Shown: piece by piece, positions 1-6,803 of the stretch
How the letters are laid out: the number at the start of each line of letters is the position of its first letter
Numbering within the stretch: the stretch's first letter is position 1
Assembly (NCBI GenBank): GCA_013152685.1
Contig: JAADFX010000010.1
Span: 1-36,111 of the forward strand
From: Methanobacteriota archaeon
GTDB taxonomy: Archaea; Hydrothermarchaeota; Hydrothermarchaeia; Hydrothermarchaeales; BMS3B
Length of the DNA: 36,111 nt
Direction of reading: 5' to 3'
Position numbers and translations under genes: made by a program
Notes under the pieces: generated by a model
The model's database searches: none
What the model saw: only the letters and a program-made list of their open reading frames with translations
What the model was told of the DNA's origin: nothing

Positions 1-400
1 TTGCGATGACGAACTGCACCCACAGGGAGTAGGGCAGCCTGTCCACGGGTAAGCCAACGAGGTCGCCGTAGAGCAGCAACAGCAGCACAAAGCCGGAGCT
101 GAACCCGGCTATCACCCTGCGCCTCAGCTCGGCGATGTACCTCTCTCTTGCCTCCCTCTCGGCGTCCTGCTCCTCCTCCTCGGCGACGCCGATGTAGGTG
201 TAGCCCGTCTTCTCTATAGCCTGCCTGATGTCCTCAAGGCTCACCATGCCCGGGTCGTAAACCACCCGTGCGCTCTCTGTTCCCAGGTTTACGCTGACCT
301 CCTGCACTCCTTCCAGGCCCTTTAGCGCCTTCTCTATGGTTGCCACGCACATGGCGCAGGTCATTCCCGTTATCCTGAGACTAGCCTCTTTAGCAGCCAT
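1..400 (-). CDS. copA: Copper-type P1B ATPase, N-terminal part (cut by window edge)
   Basis: Reading the minus strand from the ATG at 400 gives about 133 residues that run off the window, so the ORF track missed it. Residues 5-70 form a heavy-metal-associated (HMA) domain with the metal-binding motif GMTCAMC. An acidic, charged linker follows, then a hydrophobic stretch (FVLLLLLYG) that begins the first membrane helix. In this family the HMA domain binds Cu(I) or Ag(I) and the pump exports it across the cytoplasmic membrane; the ATPase core lies outside the window. The start is preceded by GGAGGATAAAGG, a good ribosome binding site. It overlaps the small gene upstream by 11 nt, so the two are probably one transcript. 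Copper specificity is inferred from CxxC and family resemblance; the decisive transmembrane motifs cannot be seen. Confidence 0.85.
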   Translation of the reverse strand, partial: MAAKEASLRITGMTCAMCVATIEKALKGLEGVQEVSVNLGTESARVVYDPGMVSLEDIRQAIEKTGYTYIGVAEEEEQDAEREARERYIAELRRRVIAGFSSGFVLLLLLYGDLVGLPVDRLPYSLWVQFVIA

Positions 401-572
401 CCTTTATCCTCCACTTTCCCCGGCGCAGTGCGCTCTCAATCTCCCACACCTGCATCCGTGTGAGCCCGTACTTCCTTATTATCTCCTCTTCCTGCACAAC
501 GCCGGTAATCAGCTCCACCAGGTCGCGCAGCTTCAGCGTCACCTTCATGGATAGAGTGTCTGCGTCCTTCAT
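390..572 (-). CDS. Small hypothetical protein upstream of and overlapping the copper ATPase gene
   Basis: This encodes 60 residues, or 52 if the second ATG (548) is used. It is mostly charged, with no Cys or His cluster except a C-terminal Cys, and no membrane segment. The second half (EEEIIRKYGLTRMQVWEIE) reads like a short helix-turn-helix of the kind found in DUF433-like antitoxins, but this is only a resemblance. Its stop lies inside the first codons of the ATPase gene (11-nt overlap), which argues for translational coupling and for it being real. A TATA-like element and a palindrome sit just upstream. It could be the metal-responsive regulator of the operon, an antitoxin-like remnant, or a leader peptide; I do not recognise it firmly. 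Confidence 0.55.
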   Translation of the reverse strand: MKDADTLSMKVTLKLRDLVELITGVVQEEEIIRKYGLTRMQVWEIESALRRGKWRIKDGC

Positions 573-579
573 AAATAAA

Positions 580-599
580 CCTTTTTGTTTTCAAAAAGG
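580..599. promoter_or_regulatory. Perfect palindrome, candidate operator of the copper ATPase operon
   Basis: CCTTTTTG-TTTT-CAAAAAGG has 8-bp perfect arms and a 4-nt spacer. It lies 7 nt upstream of the small gene's ATG (572) and about 25 nt downstream of a minus-strand TATA-like stretch (614-623), so it would cover the transcription start. Position and symmetry suggest a repressor site; the binding protein is unknown. Confidence 0.5.
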
Positions 600-613
600 C
601 AACACCCATTCCA

Positions 614-623
614 ATTTATTATT
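614..623 (-). promoter_or_regulatory. TATA-like box of the copper ATPase operon
   Basis: AATAATAAAT on the minus strand is the most TATA-like stretch upstream of 572. It would place transcription start near 590, inside the palindrome. Confidence 0.4.
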
Positions 624-650
624 CATATGGAACAGCCCTGCCAACTATCC

Positions 651-661
651 ACAAAATAAAG
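651..661 (+). promoter_or_regulatory. TATA-like box for the CoA-binding protein gene
   Basis: ACAAAATAAAG lies about 30 nt upstream of the ATG at 687, the spacing expected of a leaderless or near-leaderless archaeal transcript. Confidence 0.4.
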
Positions 662-686
662 ATTCGGGATTGGTAGCCTTTTCATA

Positions 687-1157
687 ATGAAGTACGAGAT
701 TACCGAGGTGAAGCTTCCGGGCACGGGCGGTGGTGTTATGGCAGAGCCGAGCGATGAGGAGATAAGGGAGCTGCTCAGGAGCGCCAGGACGATTGCGGTG
801 GTGGGCTTCTCCACCAACCCAGCTAAGGATGCCCACAGGGTGCCAAAGAGGCTCATGGAGCTGGGCTACCGCGTCATACCCATCAACCCCTTCGCTGAGG
901 AGATTCTGGGTGAGCGGAGCTACCCCTCCCTTCTGGACGTGCCCAGAGACATCAAGGTGGACATAGTGAATGTTTTCCGCCCCGCCGAGGAGGTGCCCGA
1001 GATAGTGGAGCAGGCAATCCAGATTGGAGCCAGGGCGCTGTGGCTGCAGCTGGGGATAACCCACGAGGAGGCGGCCGAGCGAGCCCGGAGAGCCGGGCTC
1101 ACGGTGGTCCAGAACAGGTGCATCAAGGTGGAGCACCGGCGCCTGCTGGGGGAATAA
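687..1157 (+). CDS. CoA-binding domain protein (YccU family)
   Basis: This is a 156-residue single-domain Rossmann protein of the CoA_binding_2 / YccU type. The nucleotide-binding start IAVVGFSTNPAKDAHRV and the later VNVFRPAEEVPEIV and LWLQLGI segments are characteristic. Members bind CoA or acyl-CoA, but their cellular role is not well defined. Two starts are possible. The ATG at 687 fits the TATA box at 651-661. The ATG at 738 follows GGTGGTG and gives 139 residues, the usual family length; the extra 17 residues carry no recognised motif. It stands upstream of coaBC on the same strand, separated by 32 nt that hold what looks like a separate promoter. A link to CoA metabolism is attractive but is inferred from position and family only. 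Confidence 0.85.
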   Translation: MKYEITEVKLPGTGGGVMAEPSDEEIRELLRSARTIAVVGFSTNPAKDAHRVPKRLMELGYRVIPINPFAEEILGERSYPSLLDVPRDIKVDIVNVFRPAEEVPEIVEQAIQIGARALWLQLGITHEEAAERARRAGLTVVQNRCIKVEHRRLLGE

Positions 1158-1166
1158 GTATTTAAT
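1158..1166 (+). promoter_or_regulatory. TATA-like box of coaBC
   Basis: GTATTTAAT lies immediately after the preceding stop codon and about 28 nt before the coaBC ATG (1190). This predicts a leaderless mRNA for the CoA-synthesis operon. Confidence 0.5.
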
Positions 1167-1189
1167 CAGCGCGGGAGAAAATTTCAGCA

Positions 1190-2344
1190 ATGCGTGAGAA
1201 GAGTCGGAGGCTCTCGGGAAGGCGCATAGCGCTCTGCGTCACCGGAAGCGCTGCTGCAATCGAGGCGCCCAAGCTTGCGAGGGAGCTCCGCAGGCACGGC
1301 GCCAGGGTCAGGGCGTACATGAGCGAGGGGGCGACGGAGGTTCTCCACCCCAATGCGATGGAGTTTGCCACGGGTGAGAAGCCCGTGACAGGAATCACCG
1401 GCGCCCTGGAGCACCTGGAGGAGTACGACCTGGTGCTCGTGGCACCTGCCTCGGCGAACACCATCGGCAAGCTCGCCCACGGCATAGCGGATACCCCGCC
1501 GGCGCTGCTCTTCCTGGCTTCCGAGGCCAAGCTCATTGTGGCGCCTGCAATGCACCTCTCAATGCACCGCAAGCAGGTGGTGGTGGAGAACCTGGAGAAG
1601 CTCAGGGAGATGGGGGCTCTGGTTGTGGAGCCGGTAATCGCCGAGGGTGCGGCGAAGCTCGCGCCCGTGGAGGAGATTGCCGAGCACGCGATCCGCGCGC
1701 TGGGCGGCGGGGAGCTGGCCGGGAAGAGGGTGGTTATAACCGCGGGCGCCACCGAGGAGGCGATAGATGCGGTCCGCGTCATAACCAACAGGAGCTCCGG
1801 CAGGATGGGTCTTGCGCTGGCGAAGGAGGCCTTCTACCGCGGCGCTGAGGTCACCCTTATTGCGGGCAGGATGGGCGTTTCTCCCCCCGGCTACCTGCGC
1901 ACAGTTAGAGCGCTTACCATTGAGGAGATGCGCAGGGCCGTGGAGAGGCACTCTGAGGGGGCGGATGTGTTTATCTCCGCCGCCGCGGTGGGCGACTTCG
2001 TGGTGGAGCCTAAGGTGGAGGGCAAGCTGGACTCCTCGCGGGAGGTTACTCTCACCCTGAAGCCGGCGCCCAAGGTGCTCGCCGCGAGCAGGGGGGCAAG
2101 CTTCAGGGCCGCCTTCAAGGCGGTGCACGGCGCCAGCGGGGAGGAGCTCGTTGAAGCGGCTAAGGCGCTGATGGAGGGGGAAGGCCTTGACCTGGTGGTG
2201 GCCAACGACGTTTCCCGGGGGGTGTTCGGCTCTGAGGAGAATGAGGTGGTGCTCGTGACCCGCGACGGGGCGCTTTCCCTGCCCAGGATGCCCAAGAGCG
2301 AGGTTGCGAGGCACATCTTCGACCTGGTGGTAAAGAGGCTCTGA
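1190..2344 (+). CDS. coaBC: Bifunctional phosphopantothenoylcysteine decarboxylase / phosphopantothenate--cysteine ligase
   Basis: This 384-residue cytosolic protein carries out two steps of CoA synthesis: joining cysteine to 4'-phosphopantothenate (CoaB) and decarboxylating the product to 4'-phosphopantetheine (CoaC). The N-terminal flavoprotein half (to about residue 175) shows CVTGS, VAPASANTIGKLA and the FMN/substrate motif APAMHLSM. The C-terminal ligase half begins GKRVVITAGAT, followed by ITNRSSGRMG, ISAAAVGDF and VVANDVS, all typical of CoaB. Only one cysteine is present (residue 16). The catalytic Cys found in the substrate clamp of bacterial CoaC is not visible; the equivalent region reads EPVIAEGAAKLAP. 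The pantoate kinase gene begins one base after the stop, so the genes form an operon. Confidence 0.95.
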   Translation: MREKSRRLSGRRIALCVTGSAAAIEAPKLARELRRHGARVRAYMSEGATEVLHPNAMEFATGEKPVTGITGALEHLEEYDLVLVAPASANTIGKLAHGIADTPPALLFLASEAKLIVAPAMHLSMHRKQVVVENLEKLREMGALVVEPVIAEGAAKLAPVEEIAEHAIRALGGGELAGKRVVITAGATEEAIDAVRVITNRSSGRMGLALAKEAFYRGAEVTLIAGRMGVSPPGYLRTVRALTIEEMRRAVERHSEGADVFISAAAVGDFVVEPKVEGKLDSSREVTLTLKPAPKVLAASRGASFRAAFKAVHGASGEELVEAAKALMEGEGLDLVVANDVSRGVFGSEENEVVLVTRDGALSLPRMPKSEVARHIFDLVVKRL

Positions 2345-2345
2345 G

Positions 2346-3218
2346 ATGCGTGCTGGAGCTTTTGTTCCGGGGCACATTACCGGCTTCTTTGAGGTGTTTT
2401 TAACCGGAGACGCGCTGACCTCTGGCTCCAGGGGCGCGGGCGTGGTGCTCAGCGAGGGCGTTGTGACCCGGGTGGAGGTGAGGCGCGCCTCTGAGCCCAG
2501 CATAGAGGTGGAGCTCAACGGCGAAGCTTGCGAGTGCGAGGTGAGTGAGCGCGTTGCCACGGCTCTGCTGCGCAGTTGCGGCTCGGGGTATGCGCTGAAA
2601 ATCTCCCACACCACCCCTCTGCCCGTGATGCAGGGCTTCGGCACCTCCGCCGCCGGTGCTCTTGGCACAGCGATTGCCCTGAATGAAGCTTTAGGCTTGA
2701 GGATGAGCGCCCTGGAGCTTGCCAGGATAGCGCACTGCGCCGAGGTGGAGTGCCGCACCGGCTTGGGGGATGTGGTTGCCCAGCTCAGCGGCGGGCTGGT
2801 GGTGCGCACCCGTGCCGGAGCCCCCGGTGTGGGGGAGGTGAGGAAGTTCTACTCCAGCGCGGGGCTGGTGGTCTTCCTTGTGGGCAGGGGTTTGAAGACC
2901 AGGGAGGTGCTCTCCTCTCCGGGGGTGCTGGAGAGGATAAACCGCATTGCGCGGGGTTGCCTCGAGGAGCTGCTCAGGGCTCCCTGTGCTGAGCGCTTTA
3001 TGAGCCTTTCAAAAAAATTCGCCCTGAAGAGCGGGCTTGCGAGGGGAAAGGTCAGGGAGGCGATTTATGAGCTGGAGGAGCACGGGATTGAGGCGAGCAT
3101 GGCGATGCTGGGCGAGGCTGTATTTGCGCTTTCTGAAAAACCTGATGAGCTTGTTAACCTTCTGGATTTTCCCAGTATAATCGCGAGAGTTGACAACTGC
3201 GGGGCGAGACTGCTATGA
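2346..3218 (+). CDS. Pantoate kinase (GHMP family, archaeal CoA pathway)
   Basis: This 290-residue GHMP-superfamily kinase phosphorylates pantoate with ATP, the first of the two archaeal steps that replace bacterial PanC/PanK. The glycine-rich ATP loop GFGTSAAGALGTA lies near residue 97, following a P-x-x-x-G-like lead (TTPLPVMQ). The N-terminus (FVPGHITGFFEV) is typical of archaeal pantoate kinases. Assignment to this branch rather than to another GHMP kinase rests on the motif pattern and on its position between coaBC and the ligase of the next pathway step. Its start is one base after the coaBC stop, and its end overlaps the DUF502 gene by ATGA. Confidence 0.9.
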   Translation: MRAGAFVPGHITGFFEVFLTGDALTSGSRGAGVVLSEGVVTRVEVRRASEPSIEVELNGEACECEVSERVATALLRSCGSGYALKISHTTPLPVMQGFGTSAAGALGTAIALNEALGLRMSALELARIAHCAEVECRTGLGDVVAQLSGGLVVRTRAGAPGVGEVRKFYSSAGLVVFLVGRGLKTREVLSSPGVLERINRIARGCLEELLRAPCAERFMSLSKKFALKSGLARGKVREAIYELEEHGIEASMAMLGEAVFALSEKPDELVNLLDFPSIIARVDNCGARLL

Positions 3219-3802
3219 CTCTGCTGCAGAGCATCAGGAACACCTTTCTGACGGGCCTCCTCCTGTTTATTCCGCTGGTGGCCACTGTGTACGTGCTCTG
3301 GTTCGGCTTCGACTTCCTGGACGGGCTTCTGAGGCCTCTCCTGAAGCGGGTGCTCGGCGTCTATATCCCCGGCTTCGGCGTCGTGGCGACGCTGCTGCTC
3401 ATCTTCGCCCTGGGCGCCCTCGCCAGGCTGGCGCTGGGGAAGAGGATAGTCGGCGCCCTGGAGCAGGCGATAATGCGCATCCCCCTGGTGAAGACCGTCT
3501 ACGCCACTGTGAAGCACGCCAGTGAGGCGCTGATAGACAACAGGGCGAGCGGCTTCAAGGGCGTGGTGCTGGTGCAGTACCCCAGGCGCGGATGCTACGT
3601 TATCGGCTTCACCACCGGCGCCAACATCACTGAAGCAAGGGAGAGAACCGGGAAGGAGCTGGTGAACGTCTTCGTGCCAACTGCGCCAAATCCCACCTCG
3701 GGGATGGTGATAATGGTGCCCGAGGACGAGGTTATCCCGCTGGAGATGAGCGTGGAGGACGGGCTCAAGCTGATAGTCTCGGGAGGTTTTGCCAGGAGAT
3801 GA
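3215..3802 (+). CDS. DUF502 family membrane protein
   Basis: This is a 195-residue protein with two N-terminal membrane helices (about residues 8-32 and 48-72) and a soluble C-terminal domain. The helix pair, the IMRIPLVKTVYATVKH segment and the GYVIGFTTG-like strand (here CYVIGFTTG) match DUF502. The biochemical function of the family is unknown. It overlaps the pantoate kinase gene by 4 nt (ATGA) and the next gene by 4 nt (ATGA), so it is embedded in the CoA operon and almost certainly co-translated with it. A role in pantothenate or pantoate handling at the membrane would be speculative. Confidence 0.85.
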   Translation: MTLLQSIRNTFLTGLLLFIPLVATVYVLWFGFDFLDGLLRPLLKRVLGVYIPGFGVVATLLLIFALGALARLALGKRIVGALEQAIMRIPLVKTVYATVKHASEALIDNRASGFKGVVLVQYPRRGCYVIGFTTGANITEARERTGKELVNVFVPTAPNPTSGMVIMVPEDEVIPLEMSVEDGLKLIVSGGFARR

Positions 3803-4551
3803 TTCCCCGCGACCACCCGCGGTACCACTCGCTCATGCAGCGGGAGAAGCTTGCCCGCGGCTACGAGCAGGGGGTGGTGGTGCTTGAGGGGCTTATCGCC
3901 CACGGCAGGGGTGAGGCCTTCGACTACCTCCTGGGTGAGACCACCATTGAGCCCGCGAGGCGCGCAATTAGAGCGGCTGCGGCGTCGCTTCTGCTCGCCT
4001 CCTCGCCGGTTATATCTGTGAACGGCAACACCGCCGCGCTCTGTGCGAAGGAGCTGGTGCGGCTCGCTAAGGAGGCGGGGGCGAAGCTGGAGGTGAACCT
4101 CTTCTACCGCTCCACGGAGAGGGCGAGGAGAATCGCGGAGCTGCTGCGCAGAGCGGGTGCGGAGGAGGTGCTGGGGGTTGAGCCCGAGGCTGAGATTCCC
4201 TCGCTGAGCAGCCAGCGCAGGCTGGTGGCGAGGCAGGGGATATACTCGGCTGACGTGGTGCTCCTCGCCATAGAGGATGGGGACAGAACAGAGGCTCTGG
4301 TGGATATGGGGAAGAGGGTTATTGCGATAGACCTGAACCCCCTCTCGCGCACCGCAAGGCGTGCGAGCATAACAATTGTGGACGAGGTCACGCGCGCCCT
4401 GCCGCTGCTCACGCGGGAGCTGGCTCGGCTCAGAGGTCTTGGCAGACCTGAGCTCAAAAGGCGGGCAAGCTTCGACAACTCCGCGAACCTCAGGGAGGTG
4501 CTGAGTTACATCGCGAGGCGCCTGGAGGAATTCCGGCCGGAGGATTTTTAA
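3799..4551 (+). CDS. 4-phosphopantoate--beta-alanine ligase (phosphopantothenate synthetase)
   Basis: This 250-residue protein belongs to the archaeal phosphopantothenate synthetase family (COG1701 type). It condenses 4-phosphopantoate with beta-alanine using ATP to give 4'-phosphopantothenate, the substrate of CoaB. Recognisable segments are IPRDHPRYHSL and REKLARGYEQGVV at the N-terminus, PVISVNGNTAAL in the middle and VIAIDLNPLSRTAR near residue 180. Length matches the family. It overlaps the DUF502 gene by ATGA and ends the operon; its stop codon lies inside the TATA box of the next gene. Together with pantoate kinase and CoaBC it covers pantoate to 4'-phosphopantetheine. Confidence 0.92.
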   Translation: MIPRDHPRYHSLMQREKLARGYEQGVVVLEGLIAHGRGEAFDYLLGETTIEPARRAIRAAAASLLLASSPVISVNGNTAALCAKELVRLAKEAGAKLEVNLFYRSTERARRIAELLRRAGAEEVLGVEPEAEIPSLSSQRRLVARQGIYSADVVLLAIEDGDRTEALVDMGKRVIAIDLNPLSRTARRASITIVDEVTRALPLLTRELARLRGLGRPELKRRASFDNSANLREVLSYIARRLEEFRPEDF

Positions 4552-4553
4552 AC
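4545..4553 (+). promoter_or_regulatory. TATA-like box of the GTPBP1-like gene
   Basis: TTTTTAAAC overlaps the stop codon of the upstream ligase gene and lies about 28 nt before the ATG at 4577. No ribosome binding site precedes that ATG, so a leaderless message is likely. Confidence 0.5.
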
Positions 4554-4576
4554 GTTACCTATCTCGCAGAGAAAAA

Positions 4577-6154
4577 ATGGACGAGCTCCTCACGCTGGCG
4601 AAGAGAGGCGAGGGAGGTAACGTAGAGTTCAAGGAGTACCTCTCGCGAAGGGTGCACCTCTCTCGTGAGAGAAGGCAGAGCCTGGCTTCGCAGCTCAAGT
4701 ACAGGGCCAACAACGGCTCGGGCAGGGCGGTCTATCTCCTCGGGGTGAGCGACTCCGGCGAGGTGGTCGGGCTTGAGAGGGAGAGGCTGGAGGAGAGCCT
4801 TGAGGTGCTCGCAGAGATTGCCCGCGACGTGGGCTTTGCCATTACTGAGGAGAAGGTCTACAGCATAGACTCGCGCTGCGCAGCCCTTGTGGTGCTGGAG
4901 CGCTCTCGCCTTGAGAAGGAGCACCTGCTCATCGCCACCGCGGGGCACGTGGACCACGGCAAGAGCACGCTGGTGGGCGCCCTCGTGTCGGGGGAGCTGG
5001 ACGACGGCTCGGGCAGGACGAGGCGCTACCTGGATACGCAGAAGCACGAGATTGAGCGCGGACTGAGCGCAGACCTTAGCTACGCGGTCTATGGGTTTAC
5101 CAGCTCTGGCGAGGCGATCCGCCTGCGCAATCCCCTGAGCAGGGAGGAGCGCGCGGGTGTGGTTGCAAGGGCGGCGAAGCTGGTGAGCTTTGTTGACACT
5201 GTAGGGCACGAGCCCTGGCTGCGCACAACCATAAGGGGAATAGTGGGCCAGAAGCTGGACTACGGTCTGCTGACCATTGCCGGCGATGACGGCATAACCC
5301 ACATTACCAAGGAGCACCTGGGGATTATGCTGGCGATGGACCTTCCGGTTATAATAGCCATAACCAAGGCTGACAGGGCGAGGGACCTGGGGGAGCTCCA
5401 GGGTGAGATAGCCCGTCTTCTGACACTGGTGGGCAGGGTCCCCAAGTTCATATCCTCCCCCAGAGACATAGCGGAGCTGGGAAACTTCTGGGAGAGCGGG
5501 GTGCTTGTCCCGGTTGTGGTGACCTCTGCAAAGACCGGTGAGGGGCTGGAGATTCTGGACAGGCTGTTCTACTACCTGCCCAAGCGCGTATCCCGGCCCG
5601 AGCGGGAGGCGGAGTTCATGATGTACATAGACAAGATATACAGCGTTCCCGGCGCCGGCACGGTGGTGAGCGGCAGCGTGAAGCGGGGGAGTGTAAAAAG
5701 GGGGCAGGAGCTGTTTTTGGGTCCGGATGAGAAGGGCGCCTGGCACAGGGTGAGGGGCGCCTCCATAGAGGTCCACCACCTGAGCGTTGAGAGCGCAGAG
5801 GTGGGGGAGGTGGTGGGGATAGCGATAAAGGGCGCAAAGATAAAGCCCAGGCGCGGAATGGTGCTGACCTCCAGGGAGAAGCTGCAGGCGGTGAGGAGCT
5901 TCCTCGCAGACGTTGTCGTGCTGAACCACCCGACGCGGATTGCACGCGGTTATGAGCCGGTGATTCACCTGGAGACAATCTCTGAAGCTGTGGTGCTGGA
6001 GCCTCTCGATAGAGAATTCCTCGCGGCCGGCGACAGGGGCAGGGTGAGGGTGACCTTCAAGTATGCGCCCCACTTCGTGGAGCGGGGGCAGCGCTTCGTG
6101 TTCCGCGAGGGCAGGAGCAAGGGCATAGGCGTTGTCACAGAGGTAGTTGCGTAG
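4577..6154 (+). CDS. GTPBP1-like translational GTPase
   Basis: This 525-residue protein has an N-terminal domain of about 115 residues, then an EF-Tu-like GTPase. G-motifs seen are GHVDHGKST (near 123), DTVGHEP (G3), ITKAD (G4) and TSAKTGEG (G5). The stretch after G1 (GRTRRYLDTQKHEIERGLS) is typical of the GTPBP1/GTPBP2-related archaeal family rather than of EF-1A or SelB. Two beta-barrel domains follow, with VPGAGTVVSGSV as in other translational GTPases. Eukaryotic relatives act in mRNA surveillance and rescue of stalled ribosomes; the archaeal role is inferred. The Tsr3 gene follows with a 1-nt overlap or a few bases of spacing, which suggests co-expression of two ribosome-related genes. 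Confidence 0.88.
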   Translation: MDELLTLAKRGEGGNVEFKEYLSRRVHLSRERRQSLASQLKYRANNGSGRAVYLLGVSDSGEVVGLERERLEESLEVLAEIARDVGFAITEEKVYSIDSRCAALVVLERSRLEKEHLLIATAGHVDHGKSTLVGALVSGELDDGSGRTRRYLDTQKHEIERGLSADLSYAVYGFTSSGEAIRLRNPLSREERAGVVARAAKLVSFVDTVGHEPWLRTTIRGIVGQKLDYGLLTIAGDDGITHITKEHLGIMLAMDLPVIIAITKADRARDLGELQGEIARLLTLVGRVPKFISSPRDIAELGNFWESGVLVPVVVTSAKTGEGLEILDRLFYYLPKRVSRPEREAEFMMYIDKIYSVPGAGTVVSGSVKRGSVKRGQELFLGPDEKGAWHRVRGASIEVHHLSVESAEVGEVVGIAIKGAKIKPRRGMVLTSREKLQAVRSFLADVVVLNHPTRIARGYEPVIHLETISEAVVLEPLDREFLAAGDRGRVRVTFKYAPHFVERGQRFVFREGRSKGIGVVTEVVA

Positions 6155-6162
6155 TGGTGGCG

Positions 6163-6690
6163 ATGAGGCTGCTGGTGTACCACGCGGGGCAGTGCGCGCC
6201 CAAGAAGTGCACCGCCTTAAAGCTGTCGCGCTTCTCGCTGGTCAAGCTTGTGCGCAGCATGCGTGCAATTCCGCGCGGTGCGGTTGTTCTCAACCCCTTT
6301 GCGCCGAGGCTGCTCTCGCCTCAGGATGGCGCAGGCACCCTGGTGGCGCTGGACTGCTCCTGGGAGAGCGCGCGCGAGGTCTTCAGCAGGTACCGTGGCA
6401 GGGCGAGGCACCGCTCCCTCCCGCTGCTGGTGGCCGCGAACCCCGTGAATTACGGAAAAATCGCCAGGCTGAGCACCGTGGAAGCGCTGGCGGCGGCGCT
6501 CTGCATCCTGGGTGAGGAGGAGCAGGCCAGGGCTCTGCTCTCAAAGTTCAGCTGGGGGCACAGCTTCCTGGAGCTCAACCGCAGCCTTCTGGAGGAGTAC
6601 GCCGGCGCCTCAAGCGTTGAGGCCCTGCTGGAGGTGCAGCGGGAGTACTTCGGAGAGCTGGCGGAGCTTCACGCCAAGCCTGCGGAGTAG
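6163..6690 (+). CDS. tsr3: rRNA aminocarboxypropyltransferase Tsr3 (DUF367)
   Basis: This 175-residue protein transfers the 3-amino-3-carboxypropyl group of S-adenosylmethionine to a hypermodified uridine of small-subunit rRNA. Family hallmarks are YHAGQCAPKKCTALKL at the N-terminus, LNPFAPRLLSPQD, ALDCSWES and LPLLVAANPVNYGK. The ORF track starts at a GTG at 6154, but the ATG at 6163 after GGTGGTG gives the usual N-terminus (MRLLVYHAGQ). It sits directly behind the GTPBP1-like gene. Modification of archaeal 16S rRNA at the position equivalent to the yeast site is known for the family and assumed here. Confidence 0.9.
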   Translation: MRLLVYHAGQCAPKKCTALKLSRFSLVKLVRSMRAIPRGAVVLNPFAPRLLSPQDGAGTLVALDCSWESAREVFSRYRGRARHRSLPLLVAANPVNYGKIARLSTVEALAAALCILGEEEQARALLSKFSWGHSFLELNRSLLEEYAGASSVEALLEVQREYFGELAELHAKPAE

Positions 6691-6766
6691 GCTTTACATG
6701 GAATTCACCGGGGCATGGTCCGGGTGATAGCCCCGCTGGCAGTTGTAAAATTTTATTTTAGAAAAA

Positions 6767-6774
6767 TTTTTATT
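6767..6774 (+). promoter_or_regulatory. TATA-like box of the histidine kinase gene
   Basis: TTTTTATT sits within the AT-rich tract 6748-6775, about 30 nt before the GTG at 6801. It is the only AT-rich stretch between Tsr3 and the kinase. Confidence 0.4.
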
Positions 6775-6777
6775 GTG

Positions 6778-6803
6778 CACAGTCCAAAATAGTAAAGACT
6801 GTG
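6778..6803. promoter_or_regulatory. Inverted repeat spanning the presumed start of the kinase gene
   Basis: CACAGTC - 12 nt - GACTGTG has 7-bp perfect arms. The right arm contains the GTG at 6801. Allowing one bulged base, the arms extend to GTGC-ACAGTC / GACTGTGGCAC. It lies just downstream of the TATA-like box and could be an operator or an mRNA hairpin masking the start. Confidence 0.4.

Noticed and set aside
4559-6073. 504-residue ORF on the minus strand
   Set aside because: It is the antisense shadow of the GTPBP1-like gene; composition is rich in His, Leu and Pro, with no domain signature.
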